Positions 9,111 through 17,795 of a DNA stretch of 64,000 nucleotides are shown in pieces. The DNA is taken from positions 1,116,001 to 1,180,000 of the forward strand of contig NZ_CP117880.1 of NCBI RefSeq assembly GCF_028736175.1, in the 5' to 3' direction. This DNA is from Sphingobacterium oryzagri (GTDB taxonomy: Bacteria; Bacteroidota; Bacteroidia; Sphingobacteriales; Sphingobacteriaceae). Under the pieces are notes generated by a model. That model saw nothing but the letters and a program-made list of their open reading frames with translations, searched no databases and had not been told where the DNA came from. The position numbers and the translations under genes are program-made. Position 1 is the stretch's first letter; the number at the start of each line of letters is the position of its first letter.

Positions 9111-9680
9111 TTATTTCAACAAAGGCTCTTGCGCAAAGACATCGCCAAAATTACGAAAGGTTTCTACGGCCGTATCCATCGCACGCAGGTTGTCGAGTTC
9201 TGATTTTGGCAAGCTGTTTAATGCCTCGCTAAAGGTGCGCCACATAAGACCGGCGTGCTCGCCATAGCCGCTAAAAAATGAGAAGCCACGGTTGATGCCC
9301 AGTTTTCTTAACATCTGCACAATATAAGGCCCGCCCATGATCGATCCTTCCAACACGTAAAGTGCGCCCATAGCCTGTATGTTGCTAGATACAGCTGGCG
9401 CGCTAGCGGCAGGTAAATTTGTCAAGTCGCCACCTAATTCTAAAATGTCCGCTTTGATATATGAAGCGTTTCGTCGATCTCGATGATCGGGCAATATACT
9501 TGCTGTAATGTAGGGTGCGATAGCACGCTCCACAACAGAAAAGTACGCGTAAAAACATTTCAAAAGGTCAAGGTAGTCTTGCTCATTTTTGATTTGCTTG
9601 ATGCGCAATACGACTTTCTTTTCGGTGTCTTGATGACCAGCTTTAGTGGCTTCTTTTATGCTGTTGCTTAATGTATTCAT
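9111..9680 (-). CDS. Biliverdin-producing heme oxygenase
   Basis: 189 residues, all-helical. Near the N-terminus is TKAGHQDTEKK, with the proximal heme ligand His16, and further on GALYVLEGSIMGGPYI, the glycine-rich distal helix (GxxxGG) typical of bacterial HmuO/HemO/BphO. The enzyme opens heme to biliverdin, CO and Fe2+. It is the last gene of the minus-strand heme operon, 12 bp after the S41 peptidase gene, and would release iron from heme imported by HmuR/HmuTUV. The island also encodes an HmuS-like domain, so two heme-handling routes coexist. Confidence 0.9.
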   Translation of the reverse strand: MNTLSNSIKEATKAGHQDTEKKVVLRIKQIKNEQDYLDLLKCFYAYFSVVERAIAPYITASILPDHRDRRNASYIKADILELGGDLTNLPAASAPAVSSNIQAMGALYVLEGSIMGGPYIVQMLRKLGINRGFSFFSGYGEHAGLMWRTFSEALNSLPKSELDNLRAMDTAVETFRNFGDVFAQEPLLK

Positions 9681-9692
9681 TCGAAATAATAG

Positions 9693-10973
9693 TTAATTTT
9701 TAAATTTTTGTGGGTGAACGATGATCGGAATGAAGGCGGTATCTCTTGTTGCCATTTTCTGTGTAGATCGCATGTTGTATACTTTTTTAATACGACCGCG
9801 CACAACGGCAGCGCTGCTGTTATCTTGGATATCGGCCAGCACGGCTTTTATCCCAGGGTCGGTCGGATGGCCTTGCTCGCCATCGCCCACGTCGGAAACG
9901 GCAATGTCAGGCGGTATGCCTGTATAGTAGTCGCCCCAGCCTTCGGCATTGTGTAGGCTGAAACTGGCTAAATATAACGTGTACCGATCGATGTTGATCG
10001 GGAAAAAACCAACCGGTTTGCCGTAGGTACGTGCGCCCACCAGCACACAAGGTACGTAAGGTTTTAGCGCACTGATCAGCAACTCGGCCGCCGAAGCGGT
10101 ATTGCCCGACACAATAAAGTAGATTTTTTGTATCGCGTTCAGCTTTCCAATCTTTTTAAAATAGGTGCTGTTTGCTTTTTCCGAATAATCCACATCGGCC
10201 ATGGTTGCTGTTCGTCCTTGGTAGTAAACTGGTTTGCCAGCGTTGTCCAGGTAAGGCTGAAATTGTAGTATACGCGCAGTTGCGTTTTGCAAATTGCTGT
10301 TGAAACGCTCGCTGTACATCAATTTGCCGTCCGCATGTGACGGCACAATAAGGTTGGCCACATGAGCGGCCGTTTCTACGTAGCCGCCGAGATTATTGCG
10401 CAGGTCGATAACCAAGATATGTGGTTCTTCCTGCGCGATCGATTCAAATTTATCATCCAGTGTGCTCTTTAAGCTCGCAAGTAAAGGAAATCCGTTTAGT
10501 GCCAGGTAAGCTATTTTTGTGGAGCCTATCTCAAAACTGCCGGAAGCACCCATGCTAGCTGTTTCCACGGCGCCCGTGGCGGCTAGTAGTCCGTTAGCCG
10601 CGCTGCGCGTTTGAATAAACGAATATCTTGGTGCCCATGCATTATCCGGTAGTTCAAAAGGTGTTTTAGTATTGGGGTTGATGGCATACTGCGTGATGTC
10701 GAATAGCTCCTGTCTATACAGCTCAATGCCAGGGAGCAAGCTCGTTGTTGTATAGCGTGTGCGTGGCGCAAACTGTGCATAGCTAGGCAACGTGTTGTGC
10801 CAAAGGTATACTTGACGTGCATATAGAAAGATCGAATCCAAGATCAATTCGTTGCGCGAACCGCTGCCTGGCGATAGCTGCTCATCTGCTCCGCTAGGGG
10901 CTATCGCATCTTTTTCGCAGCTGCTTAGCGTAGCGAGCCCAAAGAGAAAGCAGAAAAGAGCTATTCGTTTCAT
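9693..10973 (-). CDS. S41-family lipoprotein peptidase
   Basis: 426 residues. Lipoprotein signal with LSSC (Cys19). The C-terminal half has the tail-specific protease core: VIDLRNNLGGY, the catalytic Ser294 in GNTASAAELL, and the Lys319 general base in GARTYGKPVG, 25 residues apart as expected for S41. A PDZ-like region may lie around residues 120-180. It sits between the last hmuY and the heme oxygenase gene with 12-21 bp gaps, so it belongs to the heme operon. A surface-anchored protease there could act on host hemoproteins or on HmuY proteins; this is inference. Confidence 0.88.
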   Translation of the reverse strand: MKRIALFCFLFGLATLSSCEKDAIAPSGADEQLSPGSGSRNELILDSIFLYARQVYLWHNTLPSYAQFAPRTRYTTTSLLPGIELYRQELFDITQYAINPNTKTPFELPDNAWAPRYSFIQTRSAANGLLAATGAVETASMGASGSFEIGSTKIAYLALNGFPLLASLKSTLDDKFESIAQEEPHILVIDLRNNLGGYVETAAHVANLIVPSHADGKLMYSERFNSNLQNATARILQFQPYLDNAGKPVYYQGRTATMADVDYSEKANSTYFKKIGKLNAIQKIYFIVSGNTASAAELLISALKPYVPCVLVGARTYGKPVGFFPINIDRYTLYLASFSLHNAEGWGDYYTGIPPDIAVSDVGDGEQGHPTDPGIKAVLADIQDNSSAAVVRGRIKKVYNMRSTQKMATRDTAFIPIIVHPQKFKN

Positions 10974-10994
10974 TTCGCTAGTTCTGGTAAAAGC

Positions 10995-11747
10995 TTATTT
11001 TTTTGTGGTCAGATCGGTACTGCCTTCTTCGGTAATATAATATTTGAAGGAAATATAGCCGCGTTTGGTTTTGTAGTCGTCTTGCGTAGGACTAGTCAAT
11101 GCGCCTTTGTAGATGGAGATCATCTTAAATTTAACATAACGACCGTCGGTGAGTTTATAGACGACAAGATGATCCGCGATGGGCGTGACGTTTAGCGTGC
11201 CGACTTCTTCCGAAAGGTCTATTGTTGCCCAATATTGATTGGGTATCGATGAACTTTCGATTGTAGACAGGGCGCCTGGCCTAAGTGACCAGCGATTGGT
11301 AAACTCGCTTTCGGCAGGTACAGCGTTAAAACTATCAAAATCGCTTTTTAAATAAGCGGTTCGGTTGTCGCCCTCCAATGGATCTTCAAATCGAACATTA
11401 AACTGAAAACCATTGGTAAATAGCTGATCGCCATCTTTGCCGACAAAAGCAATATCCCAGGCTGTCGGGCTTTGGACCTTATCTACCGATACAAAAGCAT
11501 GGGTATTGAAATCAAAATAGGTATAAGCATCATAAGCAAATAGGTCGTCGGAGATTTGTGCCGGATCTAAGGGATAATCGGTGACGTAAACCACACCGTT
11601 GGTGTCTTGTTTTGTATATGCATTGATGATGGTGAATTCTTCTTTTTCTTCAATAACGGGCGCGTCATTTTTGTTGCAGGCGCCAGTGATAAACGTGATA
11701 AATAGTCCGGCAAACAGATAAGCTAGTAGGTTCTTTTTTGTTGTCAT
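10995..11747 (-). CDS. HmuY-family heme-binding lipoprotein 1
   Basis: 251 residues from ATG 11747; an upstream TTG at 11792 would lie inside a mobile repeat and is unlikely. Signal ends at TGAC (Cys24). HmuY features: SPTAWDIAFVGKDG (the W-DIAF strand) and DGRYVKFKMISIYKG, then a last strand YISFKYYITEEGSTDL. HmuY proteins capture heme at the cell surface and hand it to the TonB receptor HmuR. This is the fifth of five copies in the operon, cut off from the fourth by a 148-bp inverted-repeat element. Heme ligands (two His in P. gingivalis HmuY) cannot be placed with confidence. Confidence 0.82.
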   Translation of the reverse strand: MTTKKNLLAYLFAGLFITFITGACNKNDAPVIEEKEEFTIINAYTKQDTNGVVYVTDYPLDPAQISDDLFAYDAYTYFDFNTHAFVSVDKVQSPTAWDIAFVGKDGDQLFTNGFQFNVRFEDPLEGDNRTAYLKSDFDSFNAVPAESEFTNRWSLRPGALSTIESSSIPNQYWATIDLSEEVGTLNVTPIADHLVVYKLTDGRYVKFKMISIYKGALTSPTQDDYKTKRGYISFKYYITEEGSTDLTTKK

Positions 11748-11780
11748 TGTGGTCAAACGTAATAGATCAATAAATAAGGG

Positions 11781-11928
11781 GAGGCTGTCCAAAAAGTTAA
11801 TCGATTAACTTCAAAATGCGTCCTTGCGAGGAAGTATGACGAAGCAATCTGCATTTTTATTTGATAAGATTGCGTCGTCGTCGTTCCTCCTTCTCGCAAT
11901 GAAATTTAATCACTTTTTAGACAGCCTC
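11781..11928. mobile_element. MITE-like element with nested REP-type palindrome
   Basis: 148 bp bounded by near-perfect 17-bp inverted repeats: GAGGCTGTCCAAAAAGT (11781-11797) and ACTTTTTAGACAGCCTC (11912-11928), one mismatch. Such ends are typical of Bacteroidota insertion sequences. Inside, CCTTGCGAGGAAGTATGACG (from 11821) and its inverted partner around 11875-11903 form a second palindrome of the widespread 'TTGCGAG...GACGAAGCAATC' intergenic repeat type. No coding capacity and no clear target duplication. It lies inside the heme operon between two hmuY genes and could fold into a strong hairpin in the mRNA. Confidence 0.8.
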
Positions 11929-11936
11929 GTATTGCA

Positions 11937-12701
11937 TTATAAAGCTTGGTAATCGAAGCTGTAGTATGGATAATTTGTGGCGGCAACAGGTGCATTTGGC
12001 GTTTCGCCGGTGTACAAGCTGTTGATTTTAAACTTGAATTTAGGCGTGCCGTTTTGTAATAAAACTAAGGTTCTGCCTGCTTGGGCGCTCACAATGTGCG
12101 TAGTGAGGTTGTAGTTATACCAACCATTGCCATATACGGTAGATCCTGTAGGGCGCACAACCGAATTAATACCAATAGTGTTGCTGGTTGCTGCGGTGAA
12201 GCTATCTGAAGCGACAACCGAAGCAAACGCTTTATCGATATAAGCTAGGGTGTATCCTCCAGCTGTGCGGGCTTTGATATCACCTGAAGCCGAACCGGTG
12301 AACGTAATTTGGTAATTGGTCGCAGTAGCACCATCATTTTGGCTGAAATCAAAATAGTATGTTCCAGAGATAGCCCAGGTGTCGTCTGTTCCGCCGCCAG
12401 AGATATCGCCCTGTGCAAAATCACGAACTGCATAAACATTTCCTGTGCGGCTGATAACGCCTTTGGTTCCGCTTACATCAGAATATGTTTCAAAATCTCT
12501 ACTTTGGCCGTTTGGTACGACCACCGTTGCCGTTTCGTTTTCCAACGGCAAACTTGGGTTGACCGCTTCATCTTTATTACATGACGAGAAGGTTACTAGG
12601 CCTAAAAGTACCGCTACCGCGATTTGATTCCATTTTTTCTTTGTAGCTTTGAAAGCTTTTGATTGATTGAACACTGGGATTGAAAGTTCCATGTTTTTCA
12701 T
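11937..12701 (-). CDS. HmuY-family heme-binding lipoprotein 2
   Basis: 254 residues with a longer N-terminal stretch before a hydrophobic segment and FSSC (Cys41). The body shows DTWAISGTYYFDFSQ in place of the usual W-DIAF strand, then GWYNYNLTTHIVSAQAGRTL and PKFKFKINSLYTGETP, the HmuY signature of a beta strand ending in a Tyr-Gly/Lys turn. The last residues lack the charged tail seen in the other copies. Fourth hmuY of the operon, ~170 bp after the third, with the MITE immediately downstream of its stop. Probably captures heme or a related tetrapyrrole at the surface. Confidence 0.78.
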   Translation of the reverse strand: MKNMELSIPVFNQSKAFKATKKKWNQIAVAVLLGLVTFSSCNKDEAVNPSLPLENETATVVVPNGQSRDFETYSDVSGTKGVISRTGNVYAVRDFAQGDISGGGTDDTWAISGTYYFDFSQNDGATATNYQITFTGSASGDIKARTAGGYTLAYIDKAFASVVASDSFTAATSNTIGINSVVRPTGSTVYGNGWYNYNLTTHIVSAQAGRTLVLLQNGTPKFKFKINSLYTGETPNAPVAATNYPYYSFDYQAL

Positions 12702-12872
12702 TTTTTTGGTTACTTATAACAATGAGTAAATAATAGCCAGCGAGCTTTTCCTAGGCTCTTTGGCGGCCATTAGTCCGGACAGTTTTCTGCTTGCAAGGTG
12801 ATTGTTGTCCTGACTGCTGGTTTTTGGTTCTTGCGAACCGTTTTTAAGCATTTGGCGCCTTGCTTAAGGTCT

Positions 12873-13643
12873 TTATCGCGTCTTTATCGCGGTGTTTCCC
12901 ACTTCTTTCTGTATGTAATATTTAAAATTGAGGTAAGGAGCAAGCGTTTTAGTCGTTGGCTCGCGCCAGTTGGGTGCTTCCGCTGGATTGTCTTTGTACA
13001 GGTTGACGATCTGAACCTTCACGTAGCGTCCATCTTGCAAAAGAAATAGCATCGAGCGATCTTTGTATGGGCGCAATTCATGGTTAGCAAATACATAAAA
13101 CCCCCAGGAATCGTTTGGCTCGCTCAGTCCTAAATGATTTACGTTTTTAGTGAAGTCGGCCGTGCTAGGCACTTGATCCAGTTCGTCGAACAACGTTTTT
13201 ACGACGGTTACTTTTCCGCGGCCGGCTTGCCCATCGGCGGTCGTCGCGTTACTGTTAAAGCTGGAATTGTAAATGTTGTCCACATAGAAATGCCAGGTAG
13301 AAGAGGTCTCAAAGGTGTATGCACTGAGGTCACCGGCATCATGATTGTTACCATAAATTGCTGTGCTGCTATCAAAGTTAAAGCCGAGTGGGCGGTGTCC
13401 TTCTGATGAGGAATTTCCGACGTCAGGGCAAGGTAGGTTAACGATGTAAACCACTTGAAATTTCTCATCTAAATAAGCGTAGTCGTTTAGTTTTTTTACC
13501 CGGGCAGGTACCCAGTTGGTGCCCACTAAAAAGCCTTCTGGCTCTGGCGCGACAATGGGATCTTCTCCCTTCGAACAGGCGGTGAAAAACAGCGCTAGCG
13601 AGGCGATGTAAATTAGGCTGCGAACAATCTTCATCTTTATCAT
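12873..13643 (-). CDS. HmuY-family lipoprotein 3 (divergent)
   Basis: 256 residues; FTAC gives lipidated Cys23. The W-DIAF strand is replaced by STWHFYVDNIYN, but DGRYVKVQIVNLYKDNP and the final YLNFKYYIQKE strand keep the HmuY pattern. It is the most divergent copy. An 11-bp tandem duplication (TCTTTATCGCG twice, from ~12878) runs across its stop codon and explains the IKTR end. The 17-bp gap to the upstream hmuY shows cotranscription, while ~170 bp separate it from the next copy. The ligand may differ from heme; assignment rests on motif and operon. Confidence 0.72.
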   Translation of the reverse strand: MIKMKIVRSLIYIASLALFFTACSKGEDPIVAPEPEGFLVGTNWVPARVKKLNDYAYLDEKFQVVYIVNLPCPDVGNSSSEGHRPLGFNFDSSTAIYGNNHDAGDLSAYTFETSSTWHFYVDNIYNSSFNSNATTADGQAGRGKVTVVKTLFDELDQVPSTADFTKNVNHLGLSEPNDSWGFYVFANHELRPYKDRSMLFLLQDGRYVKVQIVNLYKDNPAEAPNWREPTTKTLAPYLNFKYYIQKEVGNTAIKTR

Positions 13644-13660
13644 GTTGATTTCTTTGGTAT

Positions 13661-14530
13661 TTATGGTGCTATTGTATTAAAGTTTGTGCTTTTATCTTTC
13701 AAAATCGTGTATTGGAAACTGATGAACGGTGCTTGGTGATCACGGTCTGGGTCTTCGGGCTTATTCTTATAAAAGCTGTAGATAATGATCTTGGCCCAAT
13801 TGCCTTTCGCTGTTTTAATAATGATGGGGCGCGCCATGTTGTATACCACATGTGCTTTTTTCGAATTTCCGGGATACATCGTGCCATAAAAATCATAAAA
13901 CGCATAGCCATTACCGCTGCCCAGAAAATGATCCAGGTTTAGGTAACCGTTGGAAAGCAATTGCGCCTGCGCTGCAGCCGGCACTTCTGTGATTTTATTG
14001 TACGCTTCATCCAAATAGGTGAAAGGGATCGGCAATACATTGGGCTTATGCGTATTGCTGTTGTAATATTTGCTATCCACTTCGCTGTCCACGACTAAGT
14101 ACAATCCGCCGCGGCCCGTGCTGCCAAATCCTGGACCTTTTGTGCCATCTTCAAATTGTATTTCGCCATGATTTGCCCAAATGCTGCTGTTGTAGATGCC
14201 TGCAAAAGCAATGTCCCATTTATCGGTGGCTGCATATTCTTTCGGAATAGCACGCCCGTCTTCCAAACTATAATAGATCGTCTGAAAATTCCCATCGCTT
14301 GTTACCGCTTGTCCGGCCATGGTTTGTGTGGTGTCACCAGGTAGATTTGTTACGCTGTAGGTGCCACTTGAGGTAACGGTTATCGCTGGCAGTTCGGGTA
14401 ATACGGGTACGGGTTCTACAGGCTCACCTTTGTCTGCGCAAGCGGTCAAACTTAGTACAAACAGAGCGAAGGAACAGGTGACAAGTAGTCTGATTGCCTT
14501 GTTTTTGTTCAACGTTGTCTTTAATCTCAT
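13661..14530 (-). CDS. HmuY-family heme-binding lipoprotein 4
   Basis: 289 residues, the longest copy. LTAC gives Cys31. It has KWDIAFAGIYNSSIWAN (the canonical strand), a glycine-rich stretch (GFGSTGRGGLY), KGNWAKIIIYSFYKNKPED and a closing ISFQYTILKDKS. All fit the HmuY fold. Second hmuY in order of transcription, 27 bp after the first. The insert around residues 130-175 is absent from the other copies and may form a different ligand pocket. Confidence 0.82.
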   Translation of the reverse strand: MRLKTTLNKNKAIRLLVTCSFALFVLSLTACADKGEPVEPVPVLPELPAITVTSSGTYSVTNLPGDTTQTMAGQAVTSDGNFQTIYYSLEDGRAIPKEYAATDKWDIAFAGIYNSSIWANHGEIQFEDGTKGPGFGSTGRGGLYLVVDSEVDSKYYNSNTHKPNVLPIPFTYLDEAYNKITEVPAAAQAQLLSNGYLNLDHFLGSGNGYAFYDFYGTMYPGNSKKAHVVYNMARPIIIKTAKGNWAKIIIYSFYKNKPEDPDRDHQAPFISFQYTILKDKSTNFNTIAP

Positions 14531-14557
14531 CGTTTTGTTTTTATCGTTTTTAGTCGA

Positions 14558-15316
14558 TTATCTTGTTTTCAGATCGGTGCTGCCATCTTCTTGCACAAAG
14601 AATCGGAAGGTGAGGTACGGAGCCGGCCAGTGCAAATTGGTGACCACCGGAGGATTTCCTTGATACACATTGATCAGTTCGAGCTTGGCATATTTTCCCG
14701 TCGCTGTTTTTAGAATAAATGTTCTTCCCTTGATCGGAACGGCCAGGTGCGTGGTTAAGCTGTAATTGTACCAACCGTAGTTATACGTTTGTGGCCATCC
14801 CTGCCAACCCACAAACCCTTGGTTGTTATCAAAATTTGCCGTTGCCGGTACCGCATCGACTTCATCGTATGGGCGGTCCACGCTGATAATGGCTCCTTGT
14901 CCGTTTCCACCATAACCGGGGCTTTTTGCCATATCGCCGCGATTGACATATACAATCGAGTTATAGATATCGGTAAAGGCGATATCCCAATCATTCGTCT
15001 TCATATAGGTGGCCGAATCCGCAGCGTTGTTGAGCCAGATTTGTTTTTTGGTGCTCAAGCTGTATAAAAAAGTACGAAAAGGTCGTTTTTCTTTGCCGTC
15101 AACGCCATCGCCCACTGATGCGCCCGTGTCGCCTGCCAAATCTTGCACCACGGTGCTTTTACCATCCGCGAGATCTGGTGCTACAGCTTCCTTGCTGCAA
15201 GAGAGCAGGAACATGGCATAAAACAAGCAGCAAAATGCGGACGGAAACGAGCTGGCGAACAGCTGACGACTGCGCGTGCTAGCTTTTATACTACGATATA
15301 TTTTTTTTGTGCTCAT
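14558..15316 (-). CDS. hmuY: HmuY-family heme-binding lipoprotein 5 (receptor-proximal)
   Basis: 252 residues. LLSC provides Cys40 after a long basic N-region. It shows NDWDIAFTDIYNSIVYVN, a glycine-rich stretch, GWYNYSLTTHLAVPIKGRTF and KYAKLELINVYQGNPP, closing with LTFRFFVQEDGSTDLKTR. This is the copy next to the TonB receptor (12-bp gap), which is the arrangement of hmuR-hmuY in other Bacteroidota, so it is the best candidate for the receptor's direct partner. Heme-binding residues were not identified by eye. Confidence 0.85.
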   Translation of the reverse strand: MSTKKIYRSIKASTRSRQLFASSFPSAFCCLFYAMFLLSCSKEAVAPDLADGKSTVVQDLAGDTGASVGDGVDGKEKRPFRTFLYSLSTKKQIWLNNAADSATYMKTNDWDIAFTDIYNSIVYVNRGDMAKSPGYGGNGQGAIISVDRPYDEVDAVPATANFDNNQGFVGWQGWPQTYNYGWYNYSLTTHLAVPIKGRTFILKTATGKYAKLELINVYQGNPPVVTNLHWPAPYLTFRFFVQEDGSTDLKTR

Positions 15317-15328
15317 AGGTCTATTCTT

Positions 15329-17776
15329 TTAGCTTTTAAATAACCGGTAAGTCAGTCCAACACTCAGTAAGCGGCCCATCTGTCCGGGAATGAGTCTATC
15401 GACGTAGTCAAACAGATTCTCTGCGGTAAGCATCATGGTAAAGTGCTTGTTGCGAAAGCGTTTTTCCAACGAAGCATAGACAATCACGTGCGCAGCAACG
15501 TGGATATCGTAGGCATCGTAGAAACCATTGCTGTTGGCATCGTCAAAACCATAGCGGCTGCGGAAATTGGCACGTGCTGTTGCAGTCAGGTTCCACGGCA
15601 TACGGTAGGTGACATTGGCATTGACCATGTGCCGAGAGCGATTCCATAAGCCGATGTAATCGCCTGTGCGCGAAGCGCGGTCGAAGCCTGTCTGCGCATC
15701 GCGTATGCTGTTGTACGGATATATTCCTGCCGCAATGCCATCGATGATACCGTTGTTTTTTGTTATTAAATATTGGTAACCTAAATTCACATCCAACGTT
15801 GGAATGGGTGCATACGATAAAGAAAGCTCAAATCCGGTATTGTAAGCGCTAGCAATATTTTCGTAGGTGTAAATCTGTTCTTGATTGATTTTTGTGGCGA
15901 TTTGCAAGGTATTAATGAAATTTTGTTGACGGTGGTAAAACCACGATCCTTCCATCCGTAAATTGCTCCACGGACTGTACGCAAAGCCGGTGTTAACAGA
16001 GGTCGAGCTTTCTGGAGCCAGGCGATCGGGGAGATTGTTTAGGGTAAACTCCCGGATTTCCGAAATTTCCCCGGCGTTTTGCAGTTCTTGCAAACCTTGT
16101 TTGACCACCTCGGCGCCCATGACCGTGTACCCTTGCAATGCGTTGTAAAATATTTGGTATCTTTTTCTAAAATCAGGTGCGATAAACCCTCGACCAAAGC
16201 CAGCTTTAAAGGTAAGGTTTGGCGTAGGGTGATACTGCGCACCAAAGCTTGGGCTCAGTTGGCCGCCGTGGGAACCGGCATGATCGTAACGTAGGCCGGC
16301 AACAAAGTTGATGCGGTCTGAAGGAATAAAGTCTGCTTGCGTATACGCAAAAGCATTCCATAAAGGGTCGGTTTTTGTTACCGAAACATCGTGCATGCTG
16401 CTCACGTTACCGCCGAAGCCTGATGTAAACTTCAGCCTGTTGCTGTGTGCATAGGCAAACTGTTGCTCAATGCGGTGGTTACGCTCCTTAAACTCGTTGT
16501 TGGATAACAGCGTATTGCTGTTTTCGCGGAGCATATCAATTTTGGTGTCAAACACCGTGTAATAATAGCGAAGCATGCTGCGTAAGCCATTATTATAATT
16601 GCTATTCAGGTTGAGCGTTAGGTTGATATCATTATCCCGGAGGTTATCCAAGTTATTATTTACTGCGCTGCCGCTGCCAAAAGCCTGGTTGTTTTTTGAT
16701 CTTCGGGAATTGAAGCGCCCTTGTAGACCCACGGTATGTATAGCATTGAGTTGGTAACGCAGGCGCGATTGAAGCGAAAAATTTTCAGTAGGCGGTATCG
16801 TTTGCCCATCGAGGTATCTTTTATCGGTGTTGAAACCGTCGTTACGGTAGTAATTGCCGGTTAACAACACGGAGCCACGCTGGCCCTGAAATGGTGTTTC
16901 GCCTTCTAGTGTGGCGTCAACCAGATTCCGTGTGCCATAAAATAGGGCGGCACGGGCCTGCGGTTCTACCGCGCCATGTCGTGTGATAATGTTGATCGCG
17001 CCACCCAAAGCTTCACTACCATATAAACAAGAGGTTGCTCCTTTGATAATTTCAATACGTTCTACATTGGTGACAGAAATACGAGAGAGGTCAAGGTTTC
17101 CATTGTTGCGCCCCACCATCGGTTGTCCATCTACAAGCACCATTATATATTGCGAACTGAATCCCTGCATCTGTATACCGACGGCTCGGCTGCCGCTGGC
17201 AATATCGTTTACCATGGCCACACCGGTTTGCTCGCGCAATACCTCATCCAGTCTGCGACTTCCCATCAATTCAATTTGTCGGCGGTCAATCACCTTGACC
17301 GGCATAGCGCTGCGCTCGATATCGATCAGATTATCCGGATTGCCAACTTTTGCTTCCACCAGCACATTATCAATGCTATGATCTGTCGGCTTCAGACGTA
17401 TGCTGATGCGGTTGTCTTTCCCGGCAGCAATCACCGCTTTAACCGTCTGCGCAGCGTAACCAATAGTGGAAACCGTCAGGCTGTAATTGCCCGCGATAAT
17501 CCCGGAAAAACGAAAATGCCCTTGGTCATCGCTTTGCGTCATGTGCATATCGGGCATTAGACGCAGATTCACGCCCGCCAGGGCTATGCCCTCCTGATCC
17601 AGCACTTCGCCATGCAGGTTGCCACGTATTCCCGATTGGGCGTAGCTGGTAAGTGGCGGTGTAGATAAGGCTAGAATCATGCTGACGGCGTATAGTAATT
17701 TTGTTAAATTCAATGTGATGACCTGGTTTGTTATTTTTAATCGTTCTAAATAAAGGTGCGGTACAAATATGGACAT
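15329..17776 (-). CDS. hmuR: HmuR-type TonB-dependent heme receptor
   Basis: 815 residues from ATG 17776. A TTG at 17713 (MNLTKLLYAVSM, then signal ending TSYAQS) may be the true start, because a promoter-like box and operator repeats overlap the longer version. After the signal come a CarboxypepD_reg domain (~50-135), a plug domain (~150-265, with IEIIKGATSCLYGSEALGG) and a 22-strand barrel ending YRLFKS. It has no SusC-type features and is the size of HmuR/HutA-like receptors. It imports heme across the outer membrane with energy from TonB. First gene of the operon hmuR-hmuY(x5)-S41-heme oxygenase. Heme rather than another ligand is inferred from the partners. Confidence 0.88.
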   Translation of the reverse strand: MSIFVPHLYLERLKITNQVITLNLTKLLYAVSMILALSTPPLTSYAQSGIRGNLHGEVLDQEGIALAGVNLRLMPDMHMTQSDDQGHFRFSGIIAGNYSLTVSTIGYAAQTVKAVIAAGKDNRISIRLKPTDHSIDNVLVEAKVGNPDNLIDIERSAMPVKVIDRRQIELMGSRRLDEVLREQTGVAMVNDIASGSRAVGIQMQGFSSQYIMVLVDGQPMVGRNNGNLDLSRISVTNVERIEIIKGATSCLYGSEALGGAINIITRHGAVEPQARAALFYGTRNLVDATLEGETPFQGQRGSVLLTGNYYRNDGFNTDKRYLDGQTIPPTENFSLQSRLRYQLNAIHTVGLQGRFNSRRSKNNQAFGSGSAVNNNLDNLRDNDINLTLNLNSNYNNGLRSMLRYYYTVFDTKIDMLRENSNTLLSNNEFKERNHRIEQQFAYAHSNRLKFTSGFGGNVSSMHDVSVTKTDPLWNAFAYTQADFIPSDRINFVAGLRYDHAGSHGGQLSPSFGAQYHPTPNLTFKAGFGRGFIAPDFRKRYQIFYNALQGYTVMGAEVVKQGLQELQNAGEISEIREFTLNNLPDRLAPESSTSVNTGFAYSPWSNLRMEGSWFYHRQQNFINTLQIATKINQEQIYTYENIASAYNTGFELSLSYAPIPTLDVNLGYQYLITKNNGIIDGIAAGIYPYNSIRDAQTGFDRASRTGDYIGLWNRSRHMVNANVTYRMPWNLTATARANFRSRYGFDDANSNGFYDAYDIHVAAHVIVYASLEKRFRNKHFTMMLTAENLFDYVDRLIPGQMGRLLSVGLTYRLFKS
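17764..17771 (-). promoter_or_regulatory. Candidate -7 box for the hmuR operon
   Basis: Read on the minus strand this is CATATTTG, one base off the Bacteroidota -7 consensus TAnnTTTG. No good -33 box lies upstream; instead the operator-like repeats begin ~25 bp upstream, as expected for an activator-dependent promoter. If used, translation would start at TTG 17713. A second TAATTTTG (17869-17876, minus) is an alternative. Confidence 0.4.
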
Positions 17777-17795
17777 TAACCCGATGAACTGGTTT

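Noticed and set aside
9708..9956. ORFs on the plus strand inside the S41 gene
   Set aside because: They overlap the catalytic C-terminal region of the S41 peptidase and show no domain.
11748..11792. Extended TTG start of hmuY copy 1 at 11792
   Set aside because: The extension lies in the terminal repeat of the MITE; the ATG at 11747 starts a normal lipoprotein signal.
17123..17560. 145-aa ORF on the plus strand within hmuR
   Set aside because: Antisense to a confidently assigned TonB receptor domain; its sequence mirrors codon bias of the real gene.
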